Below are positions 23,168 through 34,753 of a stretch of DNA of 64,000 bases, piece by piece; position 1 is the stretch's first letter; each line of letters starts with the position of its first letter. The position numbers were made by a program, and so were the translations under genes. The notes under the pieces were generated by a model. That model worked only from the letters and a program-made list of their open reading frames with translations. It was not told where the DNA came from and did no database searches. The DNA is from Phytophthora colocasiae (taxonomy: Eukaryota; Oomycota; Peronosporomycetes; Peronosporales; Peronosporaceae): positions 372,001-436,000 of the forward strand of contig JAGKQI010000020.1 of the NCBI GenBank assembly GCA_018806915.1, given 5' to 3'.

Positions 23168-24655
23168 CTACGCTTCAGCGATCATCATGTTGTACTCTTG
23201 GAGCTTTTGAAGCGTCTGGAATGCTGACAGAGTGATGAGGTTGTAATCGAGTTCACCCATCTCGTTTGGATCTGATAATGCCATTAACGCGCGCACTTGG
23301 CGGTCTGTTATCTCAGGCACAGCGTTTTGAATGGCGTTCAGTACTTCATCACGTACAAGAACTCCCCGGTGGCTTTCATCCGCTGTCTCTAATGCGTGAG
23401 ATAACGCTTGCTCGAAAGTGTGCTGATTCATATCTAAAACGGTGTAGTACTCACTTGTCTTGCGATACCTCTGCAGGTAGGAAGCGTAGGATTCTTGACT
23501 GTCCACGTTAACGAGTGCCACCACCATCCTTGAAATTTGGGCGGCAAAACGCTCGTAGTTGACGAAACCTGTTTTGTCCTCTTGAGCTTCACTTATCACT
23601 GCAATAATCTGAAGTCTTGTGAGCCCCACATCTGCAGCACGGAACAGACGAGCGATCTCTGGGACGGTGAGGAGTCCTGTGCTTTCACTGTCTCCACTAG
23701 CGAAAACTTCCGTGAGGTATTGGGCGATCCAGTCTGGATTATTGTGTGCTTCCAAGATGCCTTGGATGTACGCGTCTTTCAACAAAGTGAAGCAAATAGG
23801 AACAAAATCCGGGTAGACAACAATGTTGTGATCATCTTCTGCGGCAGGAGCTTCAGACATGAGGAGATTCACCTCACGTCGTGTAAATCCGAGATCGGCA
23901 TCTCGAAGGGCATCCATAAAGGCCAGTCGCGTTAGTGCACCGACCTCTTCCTTGTCTGCACGCTGGAAAGTCTCACGTAAGATGCTCTCCGTCTCGTCCT
24001 GCATCATTCCATGAAGGAAAAACTCCGTCTCGCGTTTACCGAAAGATGCTACACGTGCCAGTCGTTGGGTGTACGTTGTGCGAAGCTGTAACAAGGCTTG
24101 GATACCCAATGGCAAGAAATCTGACCAGAGCATGTTAGTTAAACTACACACTTTCAAATATTAGAAAACACTAACGAACCTGTACAATTGATGAACCCTC
24201 CGTCGCTTTCATCTGCTTCAGCATAAAGTGCTTTCAACTCAATAGAGGAAAGTTGCAGTTGTTCACCAACTCCGTCTAGAATCTACAACGTTTTTAGTTC
24301 TTGAAAAAAAAAGTTATGCTAGCACAAATGATACCTGTTTGAATTGGTCGAAGATGACCAAGCCTTCATCCTGCTTTTGAGCATCGCTAAATGCAACAGC
24401 CACCAACTCTTTGATTGCTTCCTCCCCCATTTTGATGTACGCAGGGGTCAATGCACTTAAAGCAGCCTCGTTGACCACTTTATTCGCCCCATTGTGTTTC
24501 GAGACAAGATCCTTGAAATACTGCGATCCGAAAGTGTAAATGGACTCTTTCGTCTCCACTTTACCTTGCTGTCGAAGCACCTCGCGTGCGAAGTTCCGTA
24601 GGATGTCAGGGAACTCGGCAGGGATCTGCATCGGCTTGGCGTACTTGGACGCCAT
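23168..24655 (-). CDS. RIIa/EF-hand protein, radial-spoke RSP7-like
   Basis: Probable axonemal protein. Three exons (24335-24655, 24180-24282, 23168-24120) give 458 residues. The N-terminus (PMQIPAEFPDILRNFAREVL then IYTFGSQYFKDL) is an RIIa dimerisation/docking domain, the type that grips amphipathic helices of AKAP-like partners. The rest holds several EF-hand-like repeats with loops such as ADESDGGFIN, ADKEEVGALTRLAF, GDSESTGLLTVPEI and SDPNEMGELDY; most lack a full set of acidic ligands. RIIa plus EF-hands is the architecture of Chlamydomonas radial spoke protein 7, which fits a zoospore flagellum. The name is by architecture, not by a scored alignment. It is divergent from the FBT transporter gene, 579 bp between start codons. 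Confidence 0.75.
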
Positions 24656-25194
24656 GCTAGCCTTGGAAGATGAAAAGTCGTGTGTTTCTTGGAATTTCTA
24701 GGATATATACGAAACGCCAATTTGCAAGCACCAATTCTGTCGATGAGAAGGAAGCAGAGACTAACGTAGATTAACTCTCTAACATTTGCATGATGTGATC
24801 GTGCCGAGCAGATGTCATCACGAAATGCCTGACAAGTGCAGATTATGGGGGTGGTTATGCGCATCTCAGGGGGCGAGTCTGCTCTTGCAATGCATTTCTT
24901 GTCGCCACGCCCCATGCAAACGCTCGAGTCGTTGACACATTCACAACGATGTGAACGGCATCCTGACAAGTTGATGGCAAGCTGATTGGCTTGAGTCGCG
25001 CGTTCTTTAGTAAATGCGACGCCATTAGTAAATGGCACGTGGTCACTGTGGGACGGCAGCTCCGTTCATCTGACAAAGCGCAAGGAATGGTGAATAGCAA
25101 TGCACCACCGGTTGCTCGGTCCTAACATTGACAGGCACACGGCTCAGGTTGTCGTCAACGAATTGCCTGCTTTAGTTTCCACTCGAGCGATACA
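24656..25194. other. Intergenic region between RSP7-like gene and FBT transporter
   Basis: About 540 bp of divergent upstream DNA with no recognisable coding frame or repeat. The far right end carries the INR/FPR-like promoter listed separately. Confidence 0.4.
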
Positions 25195-25195
25195 C

Positions 25196-25212
25196 TCACT
25201 TCCCAATTTTCC
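25196..25212 (+). promoter_or_regulatory. INR-FPR-like core promoter of the FBT transporter
   Basis: TCACTTCCCAATTTTCC at 25196-25212 joins an initiator-like TCACTTCC directly to CAATTTTCC, the arrangement described for oomycete INR plus flanking promoter region. It lies 22 bp upstream of the ATG at 25235, so the 5' leader would be very short. Confidence 0.6.
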
Positions 25213-25234
25213 AACAAGTCTTCAAGTATCCGGA

Positions 25235-26864
25235 ATGGCCACACCTGCACACTCAAGAAATGTCAAGGCGGACCCACTTTCGGTCGCGTCACCCTCCGAT
25301 TTCCAAGAGCTCAAGACACCCGATGCTCTCGAAGGCGGAGCGTTAAGACCGGGTGGGCATCTTGATCCAGTATGGCGCTCTGGGTGTGATCAACGGCACC
25401 ATCTACGGTTTGGTGTATCCGTTTCTCAACAATTATCTACGTATGTCTGGTACTGCCACTGCGTCAGCCAGAGTGCTCGTTCGTATCCCGTGGACTTTTC
25501 GAATGTTCTTCGGTATGCTCTCGGATTGTTTTCCGATCTGGGGCTTCCGACGTCGCCCGTACATGGTCTTTGGCTGGATTTTCGCCACGATCTGCCTGCT
25601 CCTCATGGTCATTTTCTCTACGGGAGACCCGTATTACGGCGATCCTGATCTTGCATACGTTTCGGCTGCTAATCTCACGGATGCCCAACTCGAGTTGATC
25701 AACGAAGACGCGCCGGATGCTGGTACCAAGTTCATTCTACTCATGATCTTCGCTAATCTCGGAATGACCATGGCCATCGCTGCGTCGGATGGTGTCGTCA
25801 TTGAGTTCGCGCAGCGGGAACCAGCGGAAATTCGAGGTTCCGCTCTGACTATGATGCAAGTTTTCAAGCAGTGCATGTCCATTTTGTCGTCCGCCATGGT
25901 CGGTTTTGGACTGAACGGCGAGGATTTCGGTGGTTCTTTCTCAGGATCGATGAGTGTAAACGCTATCGCTGCAGTTTGCGCTGCTGCAGCACTTGTTGCC
26001 ACTGTCTGTGCGTGGTTCTTCGTGGCTGAAACCAAGGAACCAGCAAGGTCTTTCCGTGAATACGCTTGTCACCTCTTCGACTTACTGCAACATCGTGTCG
26101 TGTATCAACTCATCGCGTTCCGGTTCTTCTACTTCGTCTTCTCATTGATGAGTGTGACTGCTGTGAGTCCTATTGCGAGTCTTTGGGCTAAGGTGGAACC
26201 TGTGAACGATGCCATCTCCAGTATCCTCGCTGCGGTCATTTCTGCGGCGTCACTCTATGTGATTAAACGCTACGGTCTCACCTGGAACTGGCGTACTATC
26301 ATCGTTGTCACACAACTGGCAGTCGTCTTTGTGGATTGCTTCCCCACGTTCTTCACGATCTGGGATGTCTACCGAAGTCAGTGGATGTGGCTCGGTCCAC
26401 CTTTGCTAGAAGAAGTTCCCAGTACAATCTCTAAGATCGTGTCCCAATACGCCACTATTGAGATCGTCGAGGGTGGAAATGAAGCTGCTGTCTTCGGTTT
26501 GATCACCACTTGCCAGACCATCGCGTCGCCGTTTTCCACTGTCATTTACAAGAACATCGACGCTCATTTCGACATTGGCAAGGCGTTTCTACAGGTCGAC
26601 AACTCGTACGTACGCAACCAGGTGACGTACTGCTACCTCATCGCGTACGCCTTCCAGATTTGTTCAATCGCTTGGGTTTTCCTTCTTCCTCGTCAGAAAG
26701 AGGAGACATTGGAGCTCAAACGCACTGGGGGGAAGAGCAGATTGGCTGGTATCATTACGATTGTGGTCTTTAGCTTCTGCTTCGTATGGTCCATCATGAC
26801 GAACCTCATGACCATTTTCCCGTCCACTTCGTGCTTGAAGATCGCCGGTGGAACTGGTTGTTAG
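25235..26864 (+). CDS. Folate/biopterin transporter (FBT/BT1) family membrane protein, with an apparent frame break near the start
   Basis: Major-facilitator-like transporter of the BT1/FBT family, expanded in oomycetes; substrates are folates, pterins or S-adenosylmethionine in studied members. The N-terminal segment from ATG 25235 (MATPAHSRNVKADPLSVASP) runs in one frame to about 25350. The membrane domain runs in another frame from about 25353 (GILIQYGALGVINGTIYGLV) to the stop at 26864, about 503 residues with about 12 hydrophobic segments and the family motif RIPWTFRMFFGMLSDCFPIW. In the second frame a TAA lies at 25344, so neither frame spans the junction. No GT-AG intron fits, and the point falls within a conserved block where a Gly-Trp-Gly would be expected. 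A sequencing indel is the simplest explanation; a real frameshift pseudogene or a later start (ATG 25442) is possible. Confidence 0.82.
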
Positions 26865-26941
26865 GCACTAAAAGCTTTAGGTCTTTAAAGTTTTTGCATC
26901 ATGGCATTCTTGAGTTCTAAATAACCGGGTTGCTGCTTCAG

Positions 26942-28720
26942 TTAGATAAAATCTTCTTCTTCCTCGTCGTCGTCAAAGTCTTTTGGTTTGACACTGCCGC
27001 GACTGCCTCGAATAGGCGAAGCAGGTTCAGTTCGGTAAATTGCCGCTGCAACTGCAGAGTCAATTGATTTTTTCGGAGTGGCAGGAGTCACTACTGTTCC
27101 TGGAGCGACTTTAGCCCCTGCATTGAACAGACTTGGACTCTGCGGTAAGTTGAGCTCCACTTCTTCGTCTGAATCGTCTACTGTCCAAGCTGATGTTGGA
27201 GTGAGAGCCTAAAATTTTCAGTAAAAAATGGTTACAGATCGGGAAAAAAAACAATATCACGCGCAGAATAAACTTACCAGTTCCTCGTAGCGTCCATCGT
27301 CACCTGAGTGTCTTGTCTTCAGGAGCACGATGATCCCCAGAATGGTGACACAACCACCAATTGTGAACATCAACATTTGCGTCCGTGTCATGTTGACGTA
27401 CTCTTCAAAGTACATGATGCCTCCCAACACACTAGTGAGAATCCAGAAGCTCTGGTAGACTGGGATAACCACAAGTGCGTCGAATCGCGCCAGCCCTCCA
27501 TTGAGAAAATGGACTTGAAAGAACAGACAAGCTCCCATGCCAGCGACGATCACGTACGATGTGAACTGCGTGAACATGTAGGGCCCTGCATCGCCCCAGA
27601 TCGCACTCTTCAGTAGCTCCACTGTGGACTTAGCCAACAACACCGACTGGCCTCCGAACGTCCCTGCAATTCCACCGTAACAAATGATATGGAAGAGTCC
27701 TTCCTCGAAGTTGTGTGTACGTTCAATGTAGCGGCAGAAGGCGAAGAGTCCACCTATAAAGCACACGATCAGTATAATGTACGCGTACATCGCTGGCTGC
27801 TGGTACAGTCGAATGAGGTCTTCAAGCTCGTACGACGGCGTGCTGTGGCCGGCGAAGATCACTGTCAACGTCACGCCAAAGAAGATAATAGCAGTAGCCA
27901 CCATATTCTGCTTTGTGACTTTTTCCTTGTGGAAAATGGGAGCAATCAGCATATTCCACACGAGTGACAAGGCTGCAAGAGGTGCAAGGAGTGTCTGTGG
28001 AGCCATACCGAAGGCCACGAAGTCCAGTAGTGATCCAAGACACACCAAACCGAAGCCAAGCATCCACAGCGGCTGTTTGACCGTCGTCTTCTTCACCTCA
28101 GCCACGTCGTTACGAGACATAGAGAGCTTCTGTAAGTTGATACCGACCGAGTTAAGCACAGAGAAGACGAGTGAAATGAGGAAACCCGCCACCCACATGC
28201 CCACTGCCGGTCCAGCGTACGAGACTTTGAAGCACTTGTTTCCTTTGCTCTCCACCTCCGTCTCATCATACGTTGTACACATACCCGTAAGTCCTGGGCA
28301 TTGTGTGTGTACTGTCGACTGGCAAGAAGTGACACAAACTTTAGAAAAGTCTCTTCCTACTTCACACACTGGGAAGCGAGTGGCACACTCCATTCGTCTA
28401 AGAAAGGAACCGCAAGGACTGCTGCTGTTGGAGAGGTCCAGCGTCTTGATAATGCCCACGAGTTTATCATCGTTGAAGGCCTGATACTGTGGCAATGTAA
28501 CCAGCCGAGATTCATTTAGATTGGGGTTACTCCAAGTCTGAAAAGCCAATTGTGCAGCGTTATCCAGTTCTTCATAGGAAGATTCGCCCCCACAGACTGC
28601 AAATGACACGTAGGAGCAGAACTCAAGGCCTGACGGTGTACCACACGTACTGGAGCATTCGTCAGCAGTAGCAGAAGACAGCAGAAGCGCAGTATAAGTC
28701 AGTAATTGGCCGCGCAACAT
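26942..28720 (-). CDS. NIPA-type Mg2+ transporter with Frizzled-like cysteine-rich ectodomain
   Basis: Two exons (27278-28720 and 26942-27208) give 569 residues. Start at 28720 gives a clean signal peptide (MLRGQLLTYTALLLSSATA). Residues about 20-165 form a Cys-rich ectodomain whose spacing (PCGSFLRRMECATRFPVCEV, then VCVTSCQSTVHTQC) resembles a Frizzled-type CRD. From about residue 170 come nine hydrophobic helices of the NIPA/DMT fold, including NSVGINLQKLS, GMAPQTLLAPLAALSLVWN and a final helix ending VLLKTRHSGDD. NIPA proteins move Mg2+ at plasma membrane or endosomes. The tail (about 90 residues, second exon) is Thr/Pro/Ser-rich and ends in an acidic stretch (DFDDDEEEEDFI). The fusion of a CRD to NIPA is unusual outside this group. 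It ends 77 bp from the convergent FBT stop. Confidence 0.87.
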
Positions 28721-28902
28721 GGCGGTCAGCAACGGTCGAGGAGCTCTTGGAAGTGAGCCCTGTACAAATTCAAATTTAAAAATAGATATGAGGGTAGTTC
28801 TATAAATAGAGAGAGGGAGATAAGATCTGGAAGGTTGATGAATCCGATATAAAAATCCTCAAATCTTATAAAAGTACGTCACAGCCTGTGACTCACAGGA
28901 AT

Positions 28903-30616
28903 ATGGGGAACACTGGGAGCAGCGGGGCTAAAGGCGACAAGGGCGAGTGGAAGGGACCTTTCAGTGACGAGGTGGGTGGTGCTGCGTATATTAAATGAGG
29001 CTTAAGAAGCTGATGTATCAGCTTTTTGTGTACGTGGATGCACAGGAGTATGAATGCCTAAAGAATAAATTTAAAGAGACCATCGCGACTGCGCCGTCCC
29101 AAGATGCTGCGAAGAAAAACTTGCAGGTGATTCTCATGCAGTTCATAGAATTTATGAAATGCAAAACTGAGTTTTTAAGTATCTTTGTTGTAGACTTGGT
29201 TGGAGCTTCCTCTTCCTGATGCAGCGCCTGCAGAATTGACTGCTCCTTGTCAGCGTTTGGGCGCATCCTTCTTCCAGTTGTGTTTACAGACGAAAGAAGA
29301 AGATACTGGGAAGTCTGACAGTCTGCAGATGATCAACTTTGCTCAAGGAGGTGAGTTGCTGTAAATATGTAAAATGTGTCTGCTCTAAATTGAAACCTTA
29401 TGGACGTTAATCTTGTGTAGTGGCGCAATGTGTTCGAGCGTCGTCGCAGTCAATTTGCCGGTCGCTATTTCGACTGTTTGCAGCTAATTCACAAGGCAAT
29501 ATCATCACAGAGCAAGAGCTGAGTCAGCTGCTGTTTGCCTGCTTGATTATGGCTGAAAGTGGAGAAGTTGAAGATGTGGATCGGATGGCGCAAGTGGCGA
29601 CGGATCTTGCTCGTGCTGCAATTCCGCCGTCAGCTGGAGCTACACAGGTATCAAGCGACGACTTCCTCAGGTGGATTGGAACGCAATTTCCGCTTCTCTA
29701 CACGATTTTCATGTCGTGGATGACGCGGAAGAGCTTCGAGTCACTCACGAAACCTTCGTATGAAGCTCCTCGGTTGTCCCACAAAAGCGGAATTTTGTCC
29801 AGGTATTACTACAACATTAACCGCGTTCGAGAATGTCTGATGAATATGCCTGCTAACTGTGTGAACCTTTTTGATAAAAGATCACATTTTGTAGCATTCT
29901 CCACTGTCACTACGTCTCTCCAGACACCGCTCAATCGGTTGTACACAAGCGCCCAGGATGGGCTGAGCTTCAACCGCCTGAGTTACCATATTCTGGGCTA
30001 CTCAGGACCAACTTTGACTGTTATTCGTGACACACAAGGAGGTAGGATTTGAATTTTCGTCTATCACATCGTGACAGTAATACTTACAAACCTGCGTTTA
30101 GCTGTCTTTGGTATGTTCTGCGATACCGAATGGAAGGAGTCAAGTCGCTACTACGGAGGCAACGGATGCTTTCTGTTTCGAATGGCTCCAGAAATCAATA
30201 TCTATCGAGTTTCAGCTAGCGGTGCCAATGAAAACTACATGTACCTGAACTCGAAGGGTTTCGCCCTACCACGCGGACTAGGTATGGGGGGCTCAACAGA
30301 CAAGTTCAGGCTATTCCTCAGTGAAGATCTGGATGAGAACAGCTACACGACTCCCAAGTGTTTGTCATTTGAGCCTGGTCGCCTGTCAGCCAGTGAGCAG
30401 TTCGTGATTGACGCTATGGAAGTGTGGGGCTGTGGAGGAGAAAAGAGTGAGCTTAGTCAAAAGGCCCACAGACAGGAAACGGCAGACCTGATCAACCGTG
30501 CGAGGAAAGTCGATAAGGCCCAGTTTGTTGGAAATGACTTCGACAAGGAGATGTTCCTGGGGAAAACGTTCGGTCATGGTACGGACAAGGCTCGCATTGC
30601 CGACGATGAGCAGTAA
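28903..30616 (+). CDS. TLDc-domain protein, MEAK7-like
   Basis: Five exons (28903-28971, 29046-29126, 29194-29350, 29421-30041, 30102-30616) give 480 residues. The protein begins MGNTGSSGAKG, a candidate N-myristoylation signal as in animal MEAK7 (TLDC1), a lysosome-associated regulator of mTOR signalling. The middle holds EF-hand-like helical sequence (LFRLFAANSQGNIITEQELS). The TLDc domain runs from about 29930 to 30430: LNRLYTSAQDGLSFNRLSYH, GPTLTVIRDTQGAVFGMFCD, GNGCFLFRMAPEINIYR, and MGGSTDKFRLFLSEDLDENS. TLDc proteins bind V-ATPase and affect its assembly or oxidative-stress resistance. The C-terminus (GNDFDKEMFLGKTFGHGTDK) continues past the domain. The MEAK7 name rests on the N-terminus and domain order. 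It is divergent from the NIPA gene (182 bp between starts). Confidence 0.86.
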
Positions 30617-30714
30617 GCAGAGGAGGTTGAATGGCTAGGATTGCATCATCACATGGTACTAACGTTTCCTTCAAACTGGCGGGACTAATTAGAATTATCA
30701 AACACTAGGAAGCG

Positions 30715-33293
30715 CTACTCGCCCATATCGGCATCTTCATCCCCTTCGCCATCAGCATCATCCTCTTCGTCGTCACCTTCCATATCGTTGTCACTCGATT
30801 CGCCTTCATTATCGCTCGAGTCTCCTTCCTCGCCAAGATCTTCGTCGTCATCATCGTCTCCATTGACGTTTTGGTCGTAATGGCAACGCCGTGGACCATC
30901 TAGGACATTACAATTTTCTTCGTCATGGAAGTCGCCACGGAAGGTGCTGCATACTCGAAGTTTGCCTTGCTTGGTGCCGTAGAGGAAGCCACCGCCACAA
31001 ATGGGACTAAACAGCGCAATATTTACGTCGTCCATTGCGCTCTCCACATGCGACAGCAGTGCCATATCTTCCCAACGATAAATACGTGTAACACGGTGGA
31101 CTGGGAACTCTGTTTCACTGAAATTAAACAAAGCAAGACAAATTAGCACTAATCGAGGCACAAAAAACTCCACGTATGACTCACCGTTGTATCCGGTCTC
31201 GGACACCGTAGCCAAGCAGTACATATGCTGATGTTGGCGAGATTTTCACTGATGTGACGCCTCCTGCGGCAGTCTCAGCCAGGTGGCACGTCTGGACGAC
31301 ACGGCCAAGCTGTTCAGGATCCAGGGATATCAGTGCGAGCCAAGTCGACTGATTCTCGGAAGATAAACGCCCCCGACGGTTGCGCTGGTTCCTAGTGAAG
31401 CGTGTCCGACTGAGCGCGATGTTTGGTCGGATCTGCGAATATCTCTGTTGGGGGACGGCAGCAGGGGCCGCAGTACTTCGTGCAGGCTCCATCGCTGCTG
31501 TATAACGCTGAATGCTGTGCGGTGGGTGCAACCGAGGTCTCACTCGACGTATCTGCTGATTCATGTACTGATCCATGGTAAGGGATAAGTCTGCAGCTGC
31601 TGATTGAAGGGCTGCTAGCATATTGGGGGCGCCCGTGTGCATGCCAGAGATGGGAACGAGTCGTGGTGGAGGCGGGTGAATAGGGAGAGATAGCGGCATC
31701 GTTGCTGGCAACGCCGGAGGGGTAACAGCACTGCCTCTTGTTGTCCGATTTGCAGCCCCTGATGAAGAACTGCTTTCATTCGACGTTGTAGCTTGTGGGT
31801 TGGAGACGGACACGTCGTTTACATCATCACTAGGACTTGTGGCACCATTACCAATCGTTTCTTGTGTCGTTGGAACTGAGGACAGAATCGTCTCCAGGTC
31901 GGTTGCGGCTTCGTTTTCTGCTTCCATCTCCACTTCCTTTTCAGCTTGGCGTAGGGAAAAATCTGCACAAATTGCCAAGTACCGACCGCAGCGCGAAATG
32001 TCGAAGCCGCCATCGTTGTAGATGAGCGCGTGTGAGAGAATCACGCGACTGTTGTTCATCGCCTTCTTTGTCAGTAGTGGCTCCGGTGATAGTGCCCAGG
32101 ACGGGTCGAAGTCCCACATAGTCAGTGTGACCGTAAGATCGGAAAGAGGGGCTTGGCCTTGTGGTCGCTGCTCAACAGCATAAACAATAGAGCAAAACTG
32201 TCATAAACCTCATACCAATTGCAAATTGTTGTAGGCAGCAATACATACCACGTAGCGCTCATTCGCTTCTCCAACCATGATCTTGGACGGGTCTGGTAAG
32301 AATGTGACCGAGCGTAATGTCTGATAGCTAAACATTGCAATGCGAGGGCACGTGTGCTAAGACCAAAAAGAGCATTAGGACTGAGTTTTTACAAATTGCA
32401 CCAACTGAAACTTGCTTACCTGGTAGTCCCAAGTGTACACGCATGTACCACTAGCAATCGCCAGAATGTCTCCTGATGGGTGAAAGGAAATCGATATAAT
32501 GGCATGGCGGAGTGTAGAGACGTAGAGGCAGCGACCAGTCTCAATGTCCCAGAATCTACATAGGAAATTTAGATACGCGTTGCTTTAGATACAAGCTGTG
32601 GTGGATTTTGGAAGCGTACCGAACTTGAAATCCTAGACAGCCCGAGGCCACGTAGCGTGGGTCTGTGGGGTGGAACTTTACACTCCAAGGAGTTCGCGGA
32701 TGACCAACTAAAGTCTACGGGGGTAACACGAAAAAAAATCTCAGTATGCCTTTCCGATTGTAGTAAGCAGGTAAAACATCCACACCAACCTGAATAACTT
32801 TACCCGTCTCGATGCAAATAATCTTGACTGTATGGTCTCCATGAGTGGAAGCAAACGTTTTCCTGCACCATAAAGAAAATAATAAATCAGTATTTCAGCC
32901 CAACGCACTGCCGTCCAACAAGTGTATACCCGTCCGGACTGATAGCAATGGAGATCGTGGACTTGGTAGTCTGTGGTAGCTCAAAGTATCGGCTCTGGTG
33001 CTGTTTCCAGGGACCCCAATAACACAAAGCAATACGAAATTCCTACGTTAGTGTATCTCTTTCCTCTCCATTGCAGCAGCATTTACCTTGGAGGAGCTTT
33101 CACTCTCCGCCCAGAAATTCTCTTCTCTGTCAGCTCCGACTGCTCTCACTGTCTTTTGCCGTCTGGAGCCACCGAATTCTCGACGTAGCAATACACTGGC
33201 GATATTCTGCTGATTCTTGGCGTGGCGGAACGAATTGGGCACTCCAGGAGGGTCCAAGTCCGCTGCAGCACGTTGCCATATTTTAGAGTCCAT
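30715..33293 (-). CDS. AMBRA1-like WD40 protein with acidic C-terminus
   Basis: Eight exons (33087-33293, 32930-33042, 32790-32862, 32620-32714, 32420-32555, 32249-32356, 31185-32167, 30715-31117) give 705 residues in one consistent frame. WD40 repeats near the N-terminus include FASTHGDHTVKIICIETGKV, then LVGHPRTPWSVKFHPTDPRY and VASGCLGFQVRFWDIETG. The GHxRTPW-x-V-x-FHP block is characteristic of AMBRA1, which in animals is a substrate receptor of the CUL4-DDB1 ubiquitin ligase and regulates autophagy and cyclin D. As in AMBRA1, the propeller is split: a long low-complexity insert (about 31400-31900) separates the N-terminal blades from the C-terminal blades (LISLDPEQLGRVVQTCHLAE, VTSVKISPTSAYVLLGYGVR). 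The final 60 residues are almost all Asp/Glu/Gly. It ends 98 bp from the convergent MEAK7-like stop. Confidence 0.8.
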
Positions 33294-33832
33294 AGTGACG
33301 GCGGGTAGTGGCCTGAACGAGGGGAGCGAAGCGGTAAAGGGGGAGTTTCGACCTTGTCAAAAGTCGGTAGAAACAGTCACTTCCCCTCGTGATTTCGCTA
33401 CAAACGAGGCACCGACAGATAGAGGAGACGCAGATGAAGGTGTTTAGAGTGAGGTGGGTGGCAGAGAACGAGTTCCCTTGGCGAACGAAGGCGATTGCTG
33501 CTCCGAAGTCTTAGTCGACCTCTTCTCGGACTTGGCTCGGTCACTTTAGTGTGAAACAGGAAGATTGACTGCTGCCACAAGATGGCGATAGGTCCACCGC
33601 CAGTTGGTGCCGCGAACTGTGCATCCAGTCAGCCAAAATGTCGCGTGAACGACAAACGACCTTCGCACAACCTCATGGATGTTGAAGTAGACTATGACGA
33701 TTAACTTGGTGCACATTTTTGCGTGAACAACTTCAAGTACTGCGAGTCACTGCAACTCAAACCGTTTGCTGAAGAAATGCTCTCAACAAATTTCCGAACC
33801 CAGAGCATAGCTCACTGCGAGGAGAAAACGCT
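33294..33832. other. Intergenic region between AMBRA1-like and AzoR-like genes
   Basis: About 540 bp containing the divergent upstream sequences of both genes. No RNA gene, repeat or additional coding frame was recognised. Confidence 0.4.
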
Positions 33833-34630
33833 ATGATGCCACTCATGGAGTCCAAGCATGGCAAAGTATGATAGTCCCTCCCTGATCACCATAGTACTCA
33901 ACTGTCATGTTGTTCCCTACAGATGCAGAAGCAAACCATTTTGCACATCAACGCCAGCCTCACCCACAACTCAGTGACGGACAGGGTGGCCGCCAAGATG
34001 ATCGATCACCTCACGCACCACTACCACCGCCACATTTGTGGCAACAATGACTTTGTGACTGAAGTAGAGAACCCCGAGAACGTGCTCAATATTGAAGAGT
34101 GCGACGTCTGGAGCAGCAACATGCCCAAGTTTGACCGTGAAACCATGTCACGCGTGTGGAAGGCGCGTCACGGCAGTGAAAACGTGGCCGACCTCGAGGC
34201 ATTTAGGCCCATCAAGGAGTTGGCCGAGCAGATGCTACGGGCCGACTTCCTCGTTATCACGAGTCCTGTGTGGAATTTCAGTGTGCCGTACGCGCTCAAG
34301 CAGTACATTGACTGCGTGGTGCAGGCTGGCTTGACCTTCCACGAAAAGGACGATGAAGGTCCGTCGCGTCCGTATTTCCGAGGAAAGCCGCTCATAGTCA
34401 TCTCGTCGTCGGGCGGCAAGGCACCTCCGGCTCACGAGGACTACGTGTTTCCATTCCTGTCGCGCATATTTGCCATGTGTGGATTCGATGATGCACATCG
34501 AGTGACAATCGAGGATCTGGCAACACACGACAAGGACGAGTGCTTCCGGAACGCCGTTCGTGAAGCGAATTGTATAGCTGACAATGTGGTGCAAAACCAC
34601 AAGTTACGACTGGACATGAACGACGAATGA
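33833..34630 (+). CDS. FMN-dependent NADH:quinone/azo reductase (AzoR/flavodoxin-fold)
   Basis: Flavodoxin-like oxidoreductase of the bacterial AzoR type, reducing quinones or azo compounds with NAD(P)H. The main exon (33923-34630) encodes 235 residues: ILHINASLTHNSVTDRVAAK (phosphate-binding loop of FMN near the start), FLVITSPVWNFSVPYALKQY (FMN isoalloxazine site, P-x-W/Y-N-F motif), IDCVVQAGLTF, and LIVISSSGGKAP. Directly before 33923 is TACAG, a good splice acceptor. A small first exon 33833-33865 (MMPLMESKHGK) followed by GTATGA joins in frame, so I place the start there; initiation at 33923 is the alternative. AzoR is chiefly bacterial, and acquisition by transfer is plausible but untested. 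It ends 123 bp from the convergent GPCR-PIPK stop. Confidence 0.85.
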
Positions 34631-34753
34631 GGGTGGTTCTCAACCACGTCGATGATGATGGTTGCTATCGGATGAAGTATCACAATATGGATGGATCACT
34701 TCACCTGCAACCTTGTGTTATACTTTCTCAATATTTCACAATACATATTCTAT

